From: Martinezella lusitana
GTDB taxonomy: Bacteria; Pseudomonadota; Alphaproteobacteria; Rhizobiales; Rhizobiaceae
Assembly: GCF_014207095.1 (NCBI RefSeq)
Contig: NZ_JACHBG010000032.1
Span: 1 to 64,000 of the forward strand
Reading direction: 5' to 3'
Length of the DNA stretch: 64,000 nucleotides
Position 1 is the first letter of the stretch; each line of letters begins with the position of its first letter. Below, in pieces: positions 45,401 to 54,115 of the stretch. The position numbers and the translations under genes were made by a program. The notes under the pieces were generated by a model that did not search any database, was not told the DNA's origin, and saw only the letters and a program-made list of their open reading frames with translations.

Positions 45401-46444
45401 ATCCTCGATATCGGCGATATCGGTGTCACCGAGAATTTTTTCGATATTGGCGGGCAGTCGTTGGCGGCGGTGCGCATCGTATCTCGCCTGAAGATGCGTC
45501 ATCCCGAATGGCCGCTCTCCATCGCCGACATGTTCAATCATCCCACAGTGCGGGATCTCGCGCTCGCCATCGACGGCAATCGCGACGAGGCCGGCGTCGA
45601 CGTCGTCTATCTCCGCCGCAACGGCGATCGGCCAGTGCTCTATTGCTTCCCCGGTCTCCTCGTCAGCACGCGCGAATATATGCGGCTCGTCGATTATCTC
45701 GGGCCGGAGCAGCCGGCGACGGGATTCATCTGCTATTCCCTAACGGAAACCAAGACGCTCAGCACCCGCGTCGAGGACATCACCGCGCGCTATGCCGAGG
45801 CGGTGCGCAGACAAGCCAAGGGCCGACCCTGCGCCTTCCTCGGCTGGTCCTGGGGCGGATTGCTTGCCTATGAGGCCGCACGGCAAATCGGCAACGACAT
45901 CGACTTGCGCATGATCGGCATGGTCGACGTTTGCGATATGGACGAGGAATTCACGGTCGGCGTCACACCACACTTCGACGACGGCGTCCGGGACAGCACC
46001 CATGCCGCCGTCCAAAACTGGCTCGCCCGCACGCCAATGCGCGAGGACTGGAAGCGGCTTCTCGCCGCCATGCACGCGGAAGTCTACGAGCAATTCCTGC
46101 ATCATATCGTCAAACACAATGTCAAACTGCCGACGGACGGTCCGGATATCGGCTCGGAAGAGCACACATTCTGGATCCTCATCGACAATGGGATGATCTT
46201 CCGCAACTACCGTCTGGAAAGATCCGATTTCCGCATCCACTCCTTTGCGGCCGAGGATTCCCTGACCCGTTCGCTCAACGTCATCGACTGGCGCCGATAT
46301 TCGCCGAATGCCACGGCATCGGAAATCGTTACCGGCACCAACCATCTGACGATCATCGGCAAGACGCCCTTCCATCAGCGTTTTGCGCGGCGGCTCGATC
46401 ACGCATTTGCGCTGGACTCACTGTCCGCGGGCACCGTCAAGTAA
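42446..46444 (+). CDS. vbsS: VbsS-like single-module siderophore NRPS, C-A-T-TE, with altered condensation motif
   Basis: This is a 1332-residue synthetase. The condensation-like domain (about 15-450) has HAILADAATL at 150-159, in register with HHxxxDGxSL. The catalytic second His is Ala151, while H150 and D155 remain. The adenylation domain (about 465-960) has YTSGSTGVPKG, NGYGPTET and NSKLDR. Its pocket residues, read by alignment to GrsA, are D661 G662 E665 S703 Y728 F730 G755 M763 T764 and K953. The start DGE and end TK resemble hydroxyornithine pockets as I recall them. The carrier Ser is S1005 (GGQSLAA) and the thioesterase Ser is S1135 (GWSWGG). VbsS of vicibactin is the same four-domain type and cyclotrimerises its substrate. 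Confidence 0.9.
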   Translation: MTVHDWNAKAANHSNYIGKCSLSPTQSRIWLLSETGNEIVYGRQILAVTFPSISTAVARAALAALSRQHPLITSQFEARAGGAVQQILKSDAAVEIIETELATSDSLDDALAAAAAAERARAVDLTNGNPARFTLFTQSRQAIGAIFSAHAILADAATLDLLATDFLRNLDDGGPATPTETALADAAVWMAGNGAPRGEAPELVDFWFNRLIAQDSIASLLPQTSTGRSIVDEGWQEHVLEVFMPDRLISMSSTRDVSRDLLAALAIVLRRHSGHGTQRIGLVTRPETQTIAARSEDVLVLTTELDGAMTLDDVRQAIVEEVEVAGRHALRFEALADALLRRDESFDTTGLVKTLLDVRPPLRLLEAASNIHGVHTPIEPQARRDAELVITVFPAFGDKLRLSFGFDPQKYEPGQIGRLANDFAVVLARLSSNPSEQIKHVPFVSAGELDRLSAPYPDAPEPDDGTPIHKVISAQATRRPNAFAVAQGEKSVTHGELEAAANELAHRLIALGIGPEKRVAIALEKSIDAIIAILAVLKSGGAFTPVEPDHPEARNRHILTAPDLSLVISKTKHIANLPSDIATPFLNLDKVDLSTESSQAPAIAIASQQLAYVIYTSGSTGVPKGVAVEHGPLAHHCKATLRIYEMSEQSCEYPVLPFTSDGGHERWMVPLMAGGGVVLTQDKLATPEDAFATMKRHGVNNASLPTSYVRGLAEYAGENGDIPRLRLYSFGGEALSRAVFDMITENLKAQLLINGYGPTETIMTPMIWKIPAGTRFEGTVAPIGRGVGDRRIYVLDADLAPVPVGVIGEIHIGGSGLARGYLGQPELTADRFIPDPFTPGGRLYKSGDLGRWRDDGIVEFAGRVDHQIKLRGFRIEPGEIEAVLRSDQRVAEAVVLLRNEGGRSSLVAYVVPQEGESLGITELRRAAITALPDYMVPQTIMLIDRLPMGPNSKLDRAGLPAPRMEREMTPPADDKERAILQTWKEILDIGDIGVTENFFDIGGQSLAAVRIVSRLKMRHPEWPLSIADMFNHPTVRDLALAIDGNRDEAGVDVVYLRRNGDRPVLYCFPGLLVSTREYMRLVDYLGPEQPATGFICYSLTETKTLSTRVEDITARYAEAVRRQAKGRPCAFLGWSWGGLLAYEAARQIGNDIDLRMIGMVDVCDMDEEFTVGVTPHFDDGVRDSTHAAVQNWLARTPMREDWKRLLAAMHAEVYEQFLHHIVKHNVKLPTDGPDIGSEEHTFWILIDNGMIFRNYRLERSDFRIHSFAAEDSLTRSLNVIDWRRYSPNATASEIVTGTNHLTIIGKTPFHQRFARRLDHAFALDSLSAGTVK

Positions 46445-46477
46445 CCCCCTCTTACGACATCATTCTGGAGCTGCATC

Positions 46478-47797
46478 ATGACATCGCACGTGCTCGACCT
46501 CGCCGGGGCCGGAATCGGTCCGTTCAACCTCAGCCTTGCCGCCCAGCTCGATTCCGTACCGCAGCTTTCCGTCCGCTTCTTCGAACGCCGCCCATCTTTC
46601 GCCTGGCACCCTGGAATGATGCTGCCGGGCGCCGAGATGCAGACCTCCATCCTCAAGGATCTGGTGACGGCGACGAATCCGACAAGTCGCTGGAGCTTTC
46701 TCTCCTATCTCGTTGCTCATAAACGCTTTTACCAATTCATTAATGCGGAATACGAGGCAGTGCCGCGCAAAGAGTTCGCCGATTATCTTGGCTGGGTTGC
46801 CAGCGGCCTGGCATCGCTTCGCTTCGGGTCGCGGGTACGCGAGATCCATGCCAATGACGGCTTTTTCTCCGTGACAACCGATCACGGCGTGATCGGCGCC
46901 CGTAATCTCTCCGTCGGCATCGGAAAGGTCCCGGCTCGCCCAGCATGGAGCGAACAGCTCGCGAAATCGATGACCTTCCACAGCAGCGAGGCGGCGCAGC
47001 GGCTTGGAGACGTCAAAGCCCCGCGCATAGCCGTCATCGGTGGCGGGCAAAGCGGCGCGGAGATCGTCGATGCACTTCTGGACCGGAACAGTACCTCGAC
47101 CATCCATTGGATCAGCCGCCGTCCGAATTTCGAGCCGCTTGATGCCACGCCCTTTACCAATGAACTTTTCACACCGAGCTACATGGAGCGCTTCCACGGG
47201 TTGCCCGAAGAGTTGCGGCTTACCCATACCCGTCGGCAGGTCCTTGCCAGCGACGGCGTCTCCGCCTCGACCTTGAAGAAGCTCTACCGTCGTCTCTATG
47301 AGCGCAAGCTTGAAACGCCGAGCGCGGTGGACCAGGGCATATCGCTCCGGCCCTTCCGTAACGTCATCGCAGCCGTTCAAGACGGTTCCGAGGTCACGCT
47401 GACGACGCGCAACGGTTTCGACGACAGCATGGAAACGCTTACCATCGACTTGATCGTTCTTGCTACCGGCTATCGTTTTGTTCTTCCCGATTTCCTGCAT
47501 TCGCTGGAAAACCGCATCGAACTAAATTCCGTCGGCGAGCCGGCGCTGAGAAGCGACTTCTCACTGGTATGGGACGGCCCAGATGAGAACCGCATCTTCG
47601 TCCTGAATGCCGGCCGGCACAGCCATGGCATTGCCGAACCGCAGCTCAGCCTCACTGCCTGGCGAAGCGCCGTCATCGCCAACTCGCTGCTCGGTCACGA
47701 GCACTTCGACCTCGGTCAACTCGATCCCATCATTCGCTGGGAGACCCAAACTTCACCCTCGAATTATTCCTCGTCCGTGGGGCTGGCGGCGGAATAA
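46478..47797 (+). CDS. vbsO: L-ornithine N5-monooxygenase
   Basis: This 439-residue flavin N-hydroxylase of the lysine/ornithine monooxygenase family has GAGIGPFNLSLAAQL for FAD, VIGGGQSGAEIVDALL for NADPH, and the C-terminal ATGYRF. WHPGMMLPGAEMQTSILKDL is a family hallmark. It makes N5-hydroxyornithine, the first committed siderophore step. It follows the synthetase by 33 bases and precedes the phosphopantetheinyl transferase. Confidence 0.93.
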   Translation: MTSHVLDLAGAGIGPFNLSLAAQLDSVPQLSVRFFERRPSFAWHPGMMLPGAEMQTSILKDLVTATNPTSRWSFLSYLVAHKRFYQFINAEYEAVPRKEFADYLGWVASGLASLRFGSRVREIHANDGFFSVTTDHGVIGARNLSVGIGKVPARPAWSEQLAKSMTFHSSEAAQRLGDVKAPRIAVIGGGQSGAEIVDALLDRNSTSTIHWISRRPNFEPLDATPFTNELFTPSYMERFHGLPEELRLTHTRRQVLASDGVSASTLKKLYRRLYERKLETPSAVDQGISLRPFRNVIAAVQDGSEVTLTTRNGFDDSMETLTIDLIVLATGYRFVLPDFLHSLENRIELNSVGEPALRSDFSLVWDGPDENRIFVLNAGRHSHGIAEPQLSLTAWRSAVIANSLLGHEHFDLGQLDPIIRWETQTSPSNYSSSVGLAAE

Positions 47798-47825
47798 AGT
47801 GAGCGCTTTGCGAGCGAGAAATGTG

Positions 47826-48506
47826 ATGGCGCAGGTCGAGCTTCATTGCCTGCGTGTGCGCAACGGATTTCGTGTGCCTGACCTGCTGTTAAGCGAGCCG
47901 GAGCGGCATCGAGCAGCGGCGTTTCGCTCGATCGAAGCGCGGCGGCTCTTTGTGGCGGGGCGGTTTCTGTGCCGTCACATCCTCGGGAGCAGGCTCGGTT
48001 GCGCCCCGCAGGCTTTGTCGATTGCGATGACGCCGTCGGGCAGACCCTACCTGCCCGACCATCCAGATATAGACTTCAATATCTCTCATACTAGGGATCG
48101 AGTCGCGCTAGCAATCAACCATGGCGGCGGTATCGGCATCGATATCGAGCGGCTCGATGCGTTTTCGGAAGAGGATACGGTTGAGATCATGCCGATGATC
48201 CTTTCCGAGGATGAGCTCAATCAAGTTCGTCAATCGGAGCCGCAATATCGCCGCGATGTCGTTCTGGCCTGCTGGGTCCGCAAGGAGGCTGCGCTCAAAT
48301 GTCTTGGTCTCGGCTTCCGCATCGACCCGAAAGCCGTGGCTATCACGCCGGACGGCGCAACTTCCAGCATAGGACATCGCGAGTCGAAAGCTTCGACACT
48401 CATTCATTCCGGCCGGTTCGGCGACGCAGAATCCGGTATTTTCGAATGGGCGATCATGACATCGAAGCCAGTCTCACGACCAACTTGGCACCACCATGGG
48501 GCCTGA
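47826..48506 (+). CDS. vbsP: Sfp-type 4'-phosphopantetheinyl transferase
   Basis: This 226-residue protein has the Sfp motifs GIDIERLDAFSEED (metal-binding Asp/Glu) and CWVRKEAALKCLGLG. It would attach the phosphopantetheine arm to the carrier domain (S1005) of the adjacent synthetase. ATG 47826 is used. An in-frame GTG at 47799, just after the monooxygenase stop, would add nine residues. The longer upstream reading overlaps vbsO and is discarded. Confidence 0.88.
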   Translation: MAQVELHCLRVRNGFRVPDLLLSEPERHRAAAFRSIEARRLFVAGRFLCRHILGSRLGCAPQALSIAMTPSGRPYLPDHPDIDFNISHTRDRVALAINHGGGIGIDIERLDAFSEEDTVEIMPMILSEDELNQVRQSEPQYRRDVVLACWVRKEAALKCLGLGFRIDPKAVAITPDGATSSIGHRESKASTLIHSGRFGDAESGIFEWAIMTSKPVSRPTWHHHGA

Positions 48507-48530
48507 GACTCATTTAGCAGGACTTCTAAT

Positions 48531-48551
48531 AATATGCAATGAAATCATATT
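48531..48551. promoter_or_regulatory. AATATG/CATATT palindrome upstream of the sigma factor
   Basis: AATATG (48531-48536) and CATATT (48546-48551) are perfect arms around nine bases. It resembles the outer parts of the iron box at 57908-57934 but with a different spacing. It may be a second regulator site in this promoter. Confidence 0.35.
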
Positions 48552-48598
48552 GATACGCTATGGATTAGAAGATGTGACACTTTTCCAATTCGCTATCT

Positions 48599-48613
48599 TG
48601 ACTCATTTAATCA
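48599..48613. promoter_or_regulatory. RirA-type iron box (IRO) upstream of the ECF sigma factor gene
   Basis: The sequence TGActcatttaaTCA matches the IRO pattern TGA-N9-TCA bound by the rhizobial iron repressor RirA. It overlaps a CTTGACT -35-like element with a TATAGG -10-like element downstream, about 70-90 bases before the sigma factor start. Repression when iron is plentiful is expected. Confidence 0.65.
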
Positions 48614-48685
48614 TGTTTTATAGGGTCTCCTTCTAAAAAGAGGGGCAAACCGGAATGCAACTTTGGATTTCAGCGAGAGCCCAAC

Positions 48686-49276
48686 ATGATTGCCAACCAT
48701 TCGCCGTCGACGTCCAATGAGCAACTTCAAGCGGCACTCCATGCCTATCCGAAACTTCTCTCCGTCGCGCGCCGGGTCACCGGCTGCGTGACCTTGGCCG
48801 AGGATGTCGTGCAGGAGGTTCTGCTCCAACTGGTCTCCAAGCCGTTACGGGAAGGCATAGAAGCACCCACGCCCTATGTGATGCGCATGGTGCGCAATCT
48901 TGCGACCGACCATATGCGGCGCCTTCAATATGAACGCGGTTTGTTCGTCGGTGAGGAAGTCGGCGGCAATGCCTCCGCCTATGGGAGTCCTGAAGAACAT
49001 CTCCACGAGGCGGAGGCCTACAAGGCCTTCCGCTGCACGGTCGAAGCCATGCCCGCCAGAACCCGGAAGTTCTACGAGGAGCATTATTTCGACGACATCC
49101 CTCAAAACATCATCGCCAAGGAGGCCGGCGTGTCTTGCGCGCTCGTTTGCGGTCTTCTTCGGGAAGCCCATTCGCGCTGCCTTGCCGCCATCTCGCTCGA
49201 AGCGAGTCAGGATTGTGCCAGCGCTCGCGGGCAGAGGCGCAGCCGGCCAGCACGTGTTCGGGAGATGCGGGCGTGA
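48686..49276 (+). CDS. rpoI: Iron-starvation ECF sigma factor (RpoI/FecI/PvdS-like)
   Basis: This 196-residue sigma-70 family protein shows region 2 as LAEDVVQEVLLQLVSKPL and then YVMRMVRNLATDHMRR. Region 4 is MPARTRKFYEEHYFDDIPQ followed by AKEAGVSCALVCGLLREA. In R. leguminosarum the ECF factor RpoI drives the vbs siderophore genes and is itself repressed by RirA. The IRO-like box upstream fits this. No FecR-type anti-sigma gene is adjacent, as for RpoI. The symbol rests on context. Confidence 0.8.
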   Translation: MIANHSPSTSNEQLQAALHAYPKLLSVARRVTGCVTLAEDVVQEVLLQLVSKPLREGIEAPTPYVMRMVRNLATDHMRRLQYERGLFVGEEVGGNASAYGSPEEHLHEAEAYKAFRCTVEAMPARTRKFYEEHYFDDIPQNIIAKEAGVSCALVCGLLREAHSRCLAAISLEASQDCASARGQRRSRPARVREMRA

Positions 49277-49359
49277 AAAAGGCACTCTGTGCCAGGGATC
49301 CCGCCACCCAGGCGACAGCCAGCATGTCAGAAAGCCACAGCGCTGCAGCAGGAACGAAA

Positions 49360-50172
49360 ATGAAAGACGAAATGCCCGCAGGGAACGATCGGCAACAAAC
49401 CGCGGTTTTTACGACCGAAGCCGTGCGCTTCGAGGTGGACGGTAAGACCACTCTTCACCCGCTCGATATCAGCTTCAATGCCGGCGAGATTTCCGGCCTG
49501 ATCGGCCATAACGGCTCAGGTAAATCCACGCTGATCAAGTTGCTGGCCCGACAAATTCAACCGACCGGCGGGCGTATCCTGTTCGACGGCATTGCAGCCG
49601 GGTCCTATGACATGCGCGCTTTCGCCCGCGCCGTGGCCTACCTGCCGCAGGATACGTCATCGGCCGGCGGCATGACGGTCGAAGAGCTTGTTGCCTGCGG
49701 GCGCTATCCCTGGCACGGAGCGCTCGGCCGCTTCACCGATCTCGATCGGGAAAAGGTGGAGACGGCAATGAAGCTCGCCCATGTCGATACCCTGGCGGGC
49801 CGGATGGTGGAGACGCTGTCCGGCGGCGAGCGTCAGAGGGTCTGGATCGCCATGCTGGTTGCCCAGGACAGCCGTTGCCTGCTCCTCGATGAACCGACAT
49901 CGGCACTCGATATTGCGCACCAGATGGAAATCCTCGGGCTCGTGCGTGAGCTTTGCCGAACGAAGGACCTGAGTGTCATTCTCGTCCTGCACGACATCAA
50001 TATCGCAGCGCATTTCTGCGACCATCTGCATGCGCTGAAGCACGGGCATCTGATTGCCAAGGGAGCTTCGCAAAGCCTTATGAAGGAAGAGACGTTGCAT
50101 ATGATCTACGGCGCCAATATGGGCGTCACCGCGCATCCCGTGCATGGAACGCCGCTTGCCTATGTCATCTGA
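49360..50172 (+). CDS. fhuC: Ferric-siderophore ABC transporter ATPase (FhuC-like)
   Basis: This 270-residue ATPase has Walker A GHNGSGKST, signature LSGGERQRVWIAMLVAQ, Walker B CLLLDEPTSALD and the switch His in LVLHDINIAAHF. ATG 49360 follows AGGAA by six bases. An in-frame GTG at 49273 overlapping the sigma factor stop (GTGA), also with a ribosome site, would add 29 residues. The order ATPase, binding protein, fused permease matches fhuCDB hydroxamate import. Confidence 0.9.
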   Translation: MKDEMPAGNDRQQTAVFTTEAVRFEVDGKTTLHPLDISFNAGEISGLIGHNGSGKSTLIKLLARQIQPTGGRILFDGIAAGSYDMRAFARAVAYLPQDTSSAGGMTVEELVACGRYPWHGALGRFTDLDREKVETAMKLAHVDTLAGRMVETLSGGERQRVWIAMLVAQDSRCLLLDEPTSALDIAHQMEILGLVRELCRTKDLSVILVLHDINIAAHFCDHLHALKHGHLIAKGASQSLMKEETLHMIYGANMGVTAHPVHGTPLAYVI

Positions 50173-51067
50173 ACGCATCCTCGACAATCTTAAGCTGTCG
50201 CGCCGCACGCTTCTGGCAGCTGCGGCGCTTTTTGCGGTTCCTCGTGTCGGAACGGCCGCCGAGCCCATATCCGGCCCCATCGTCTCGCTCGATTACGGCT
50301 TGGCTTCAACACTGCTTGCGCTTGGTGTTGCGCCCGCTGCCATCGCTTCGCTTGCCGATTGGGACCTGTGGGTCGTCGAGCCGAAAATGCCGCATGGTGT
50401 CGTCGATCTCGGTACCACCAGCGAAATCAATCTCGAGGTGCTGGCGAGCATCAAGCCGGCATTGATCCTGACCACGCCCTATCTCGCTCCAATGAAGCCT
50501 CAGCTCGAAGCGATTTCACCGGTCTTGGAGCTGACCGTTTATGCCGAAGGCGGCAATGCGCTGCCGCGCTCCATCGAGGCGACACGGCTGCTCGGAGACG
50601 CAATCGGCCGCAGGTCGCAGGCCGATGCGTTCCTGGCGCGGTCCGAGCGCTTCTTCGATGATTGTGCGGAGCGCGTGAAGAAACTTAAACCACCGCCGCT
50701 GGCGTTGATCAACTTCGTCGACCAACGCCACGCGCGCATTTATTGCGGGGCAGGCCTCTACCAGAATGTCATGACCAGGATCGGCCTCGAAAATGCCTGG
50801 ACCGGCACTGGCGACTATTGGGGTTTCGAAACGATTGGTCTCGAGCAATTGGCGACGCTCGACCAGAGCCTCCGGTTGATTGCCTTCGAGCCGCTTCTGC
50901 CGCCCAACGTCCTCGACAATCTGCAGGACAGCCCTCTTTGGACCAGCCTCCCCTTCGTTCAGGCCGGACGCGTCTCCGTGCTGCCGGGCACCTTGATGTT
51001 CGGCATGGTGCAGGAAGCCGAGCGCTTCGCACGTATCCTGCTCGATCACCTGGAAAAATTGGCATGA
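50162..51067 (+). CDS. fhuD: Ferric-siderophore periplasmic binding protein (FhuD-like) with Tat signal
   Basis: This 301-residue protein overlaps fhuC by 11 bases. Its N terminus has a twin-arginine signal (SRRTLL at 13-18) and a hydrophobic stretch ending near GTAA. The mature protein has IVSLDYGLASTLLALGVAPAA and a C-terminal lobe with QAGRVSVLPG, typical of class III binding proteins. It would carry the ferric hydroxamate from receptor to permease. The last bases overlap the permease start as ATGA. Confidence 0.88.
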   Translation: MSSERILDNLKLSRRTLLAAAALFAVPRVGTAAEPISGPIVSLDYGLASTLLALGVAPAAIASLADWDLWVVEPKMPHGVVDLGTTSEINLEVLASIKPALILTTPYLAPMKPQLEAISPVLELTVYAEGGNALPRSIEATRLLGDAIGRRSQADAFLARSERFFDDCAERVKKLKPPPLALINFVDQRHARIYCGAGLYQNVMTRIGLENAWTGTGDYWGFETIGLEQLATLDQSLRLIAFEPLLPPNVLDNLQDSPLWTSLPFVQAGRVSVLPGTLMFGMVQEAERFARILLDHLEKLA

Positions 51068-53055
51068 CCGGCGTCGAAACAAGTAAGAGCTACGGCGCTC
51101 CTGTCGTGGCGCTGACGTTGCTGGCGCTCGCCGGCCTGCTCGCGTGGCACCAGCTGGCCCCTGATTGGTCACGATTGCTTCAACAGCAAGCCGGTTACGA
51201 TCCGCAGCGCCTGCTGCTGCTTTATTCAACCCTGCCGAGGATCGCCACCGCGTTGCTGGCCGGTGCCGCCCTTTCGCTATCGGGAAGCCTGTTGCAGCAA
51301 GTGCTGCGCAATCCGCTGGCCTCGCCGTCGACGCTCGGCATTTCCGCCGGCGCCAACTTGGCGCTGGTTGTCGTCATGCTTGCCTTTCCCGCCCTTCAGG
51401 GGCTCAGCCGCGATGTGGTTGCCCTGTTCGGCAGCGCGGCGGCGGCAAGCGTCGTTTTCCTCATCGGCGCGAGGCGCGGTTTTTCACCATTGGCGCTGGT
51501 GCTTGCCGGGTTGATTGTCGGCGTCTGGTGCGGCGCACTTGTCGCCATTCTGGTCCTCATGAACGAACGCTATCTGTCCGGACTGTTCATCTGGGGCGCC
51601 GGATCGCTGGCTCAGCAAAGCTGGACCATTCCCCTTTCTCTTCTGCCGAAAATCACCACTCTTGCGGTCGCGGCCTTGCTGATGGCGCGGCCGTTGTCGC
51701 TCATGGAACTTGGCGATAGCGGCGCGAGCGGACTTGGTCTTTCGGTCAAGCGCACCCGTATCGCCGCCGTCTGCATCGCGATTGCACTTGCAGCAATCGT
51801 CACCAGCGCAGTCGGCATCATCGGCTTTATTGGCTTGATCGCTCCGCGTGTCGCCCAGCTTGCCGGCGCCCGACACATGAAAAGCCAGCTCATCTGGTCA
51901 CCGCTTATCGGTGCAGGCCTCCTGCTGCTGACGGACGAGGCGCTCCTGCTCCTTTCCGGAGCGTCTTCCACATTCCTTCCGACAGGAGCCATTACCGCTC
52001 TGATCGGAGCCCCGCTGCTCTTATTGATGCTGCCGCGTCTGAAAGCGATGCGAGGCAACGCTCCGAACTCGATGCAGAATGCGGCCAACGCCGTGCACGT
52101 TTCGAGGACACTGCTACTTGCATCGATCGCCGTGCTCGTTCTTCTCCTGATCGGTGCGGTCTTCTTCGGCCGCGCACCCGAGGGCGCATGGACGTTGCTG
52201 AGCCTTCGGCACTGGCCCGACGTACTGCCCTATCGCCTGCCGCGCATCGCCGGTGCCTTCGCTGCCGGTACGATGCTCGGGGTTGTCGGCGCCGTCCTGC
52301 AACGCCTTTCCGGCAACGAGATGGCAAGCCCCGAAGTGCTGGGGATTTCGGCTGGCGCCACCCTTGGCGTCACCGCCGCACTATTCATCCTGCCCGCCCC
52401 TGGCATGGCCGCACAGCTCGGTTTCGGCGGTCTTGGCGCATTTGCGGTTCTCATCGCCATGTTCCTATTCGGCATCCGATCCGGTTTTGCGCCGGAGCGC
52501 GTACTTCTGACGGGCATCGCGCTCGGCGCTATGCTGGATGCCTTCATCAGCGTGCTTGCCGCGGGCGGCGATCCGCGCGCGATGATCGTCATGCAATGGA
52601 TGAGCGGCTCGACCTATCTCGTCGACGCACCCAAGGCAATTGCGGCAACGACTGCTGCGGCGATAGGCCTTGCGCTTGCCTTTCTGGCCCATCGTTGGCT
52701 CGACCTGCTGCCGCTCGGCCCACAGGCTGCCCAGGCGATCGGCATCCGCGTCAATCAGGCCCGCGCCAGCCTCTTTGCTCTTGCCGCAGCCATGACAGCC
52801 GCCGCGACCCTGGTCGTCGGCCCCCTGAGCTTTATCGGCCTCATGGGTCCACATCTTGCCCGGGAACTCGGATTGCGCCGCGCCGCGCCGCAGCTTACCG
52901 GTTCAGCGATTGCCGGCGGCGGCCTGATGGTGCTAGCTGACTGGTTCGGCAGGACGATTGCCTTTCCTTACCAGATGCCCGCAGGCCTGGTGTCCGCTCT
53001 CGTCGGTGCGCCGTTGCTGTTGCTCCTATTGATGAAGCGACACAAAGCAACCTAG
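51064..53055 (+). CDS. fhuB: Fused double-length ferric-siderophore permease (FhuB-like)
   Basis: This 663-residue membrane protein is two FecCD-type permease halves in one chain, as in E. coli FhuB. Each half has the family signature: LRNPLASPSTLGISAGANLAL in the first and LSGNEMASPEVLGISAGATLG in the second. Each also ends with a conserved GFIGLIAPR or SFIGLMGPHLAR. The start overlaps fhuD by ATGA. The stop (53053-53055) abuts the decayed insertion element, so the last codons may have been altered by the insertion. Confidence 0.92.
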   Translation: MTGVETSKSYGAPVVALTLLALAGLLAWHQLAPDWSRLLQQQAGYDPQRLLLLYSTLPRIATALLAGAALSLSGSLLQQVLRNPLASPSTLGISAGANLALVVVMLAFPALQGLSRDVVALFGSAAAASVVFLIGARRGFSPLALVLAGLIVGVWCGALVAILVLMNERYLSGLFIWGAGSLAQQSWTIPLSLLPKITTLAVAALLMARPLSLMELGDSGASGLGLSVKRTRIAAVCIAIALAAIVTSAVGIIGFIGLIAPRVAQLAGARHMKSQLIWSPLIGAGLLLLTDEALLLLSGASSTFLPTGAITALIGAPLLLLMLPRLKAMRGNAPNSMQNAANAVHVSRTLLLASIAVLVLLLIGAVFFGRAPEGAWTLLSLRHWPDVLPYRLPRIAGAFAAGTMLGVVGAVLQRLSGNEMASPEVLGISAGATLGVTAALFILPAPGMAAQLGFGGLGAFAVLIAMFLFGIRSGFAPERVLLTGIALGAMLDAFISVLAAGGDPRAMIVMQWMSGSTYLVDAPKAIAATTAAAIGLALAFLAHRWLDLLPLGPQAAQAIGIRVNQARASLFALAAAMTAAATLVVGPLSFIGLMGPHLARELGLRRAAPQLTGSAIAGGGLMVLADWFGRTIAFPYQMPAGLVSALVGAPLLLLLLMKRHKAT

Positions 53056-53815
53056 GGCGCGGTCTCATTAGCACGCAGCCAAATTCGGATTGATGCGAGT
53101 TTGACGAACGCCAGATAGTTGGCTGCGAGCTTGTCATATCGGGCTGCAACGCGCCGACATTGCTTGATCTTGTTGGAGAACCGTTTGATCAAGTTGCGCG
53201 CGCGATACAGATACACGCTGAAGCAGATTGGGTCTTTGCGATTTCGTTTTGGCGGAATGTTCGCCCATGCTCCTTGCTGGCGGGCAAGCTCCCTGATCGA
53301 ATCCGCGTCGTATCCGCGATCCGCGAGTAACATCGTCTATGGAAGCAAAGCGCTCAGGAGAACCGAACACAACCGATTGTCGTACGCCTCACCGGGCGTG
53401 AGTGCGAGATGGACCGACAAGCCATTGGCGTCCATCACCGCGTGAATCTTGGTGGTCGGGCCCCCTCGCGAGCGACCCATATCTTGATGACTGTTGTCGG
53501 CGATGCAAGCTCAGCGCTGGTGCGCGCGGACGACCGAGGTATCGATCATTTGCATCGCCGCTTCACGACCGGCGGGCCAGTCCATCCATGATCCGGTCCC
53601 AGACGCCAGCCCGCCGCCACCGAACGAAGCGATCATAACAAGTGGTGCGGGGACCGTAGTTCTTCGGCAGGTCGCGCCGTGGCGCACCAGAACGCAGTAC
53701 AAAAAAAGATGCCATCGAGCACACGACAGTCATTTACGCGCCAAACGCCGCACGGCTTGTTCGGCAGCATCGGTTTGATGGCGGTCCATTCTTGATCGCT
53801 GAGTTCGTAGCGCAT
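53052..53815 (-). pseudogene. IS5-family transposase, frameshifted
   Basis: The N terminus (from 53815) reads MRYELSDQEWTAIKPMLPNK, as in common rhizobial IS5-group transposases. The frame is then lost. The middle appears in another frame (AMQMIDTSVVRAHQR near 53520). The C terminus (53052-53333) returns as LLADRGYDADSIRELARQQG and ANYLAFVKLASIRIWLRANE. At least two shifts are needed, so it is inactive. Confidence 0.8.
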
Positions 53816-53863
53816 GATTCGTGACTCCGGTTTCAGAGTTTGAATCACGTCTCGGGCCGCGCC
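53055..53863 (-). mobile_element. Decayed IS5-family insertion element inside the siderophore locus
   Basis: About 810 bases carry a broken transposase on the minus strand. Short ends GGCGCGG (53056-53062) and CCGCGCC (53857-53863) are candidate terminal repeats. The element sits directly after the fhuB stop and separates the uptake operon from the receptor. Exact ends and target duplication are uncertain. A further CCGCGCCCT at 53873-53881 is an alternative right end. Confidence 0.65.
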
Positions 53864-54115
53864 ATCAACCGGCCGCGCCCTGCGGCTGTGCCACTAATGC
53901 TCTGAATTTACTTCCGCTTTCGGCGACATAGCGGACTTGGCCGGACTTGCTACTGGCGCAACCCGGTCGCGAACGACCCGACTCCGACATTGGCTGTTTA
54001 TTCTTGAGCCCATGTGAGCGTCGCTTCCGCTCGCTAATGTGGTAGACTTTATCCTCGGCCTGAGGACGCATAGCTCGGAAGAGAGTCTCGTGCGGTCGAA
54101 CGAGGGAAACCGCCC

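Noticed and set aside
48531..48551. AATATG-N9-CATATT as a fourth RirA iron box
   Set aside because: The centre reads TGC, not TGA-N9-TCA, so the spacing does not match. It is kept only as an unassigned palindrome.
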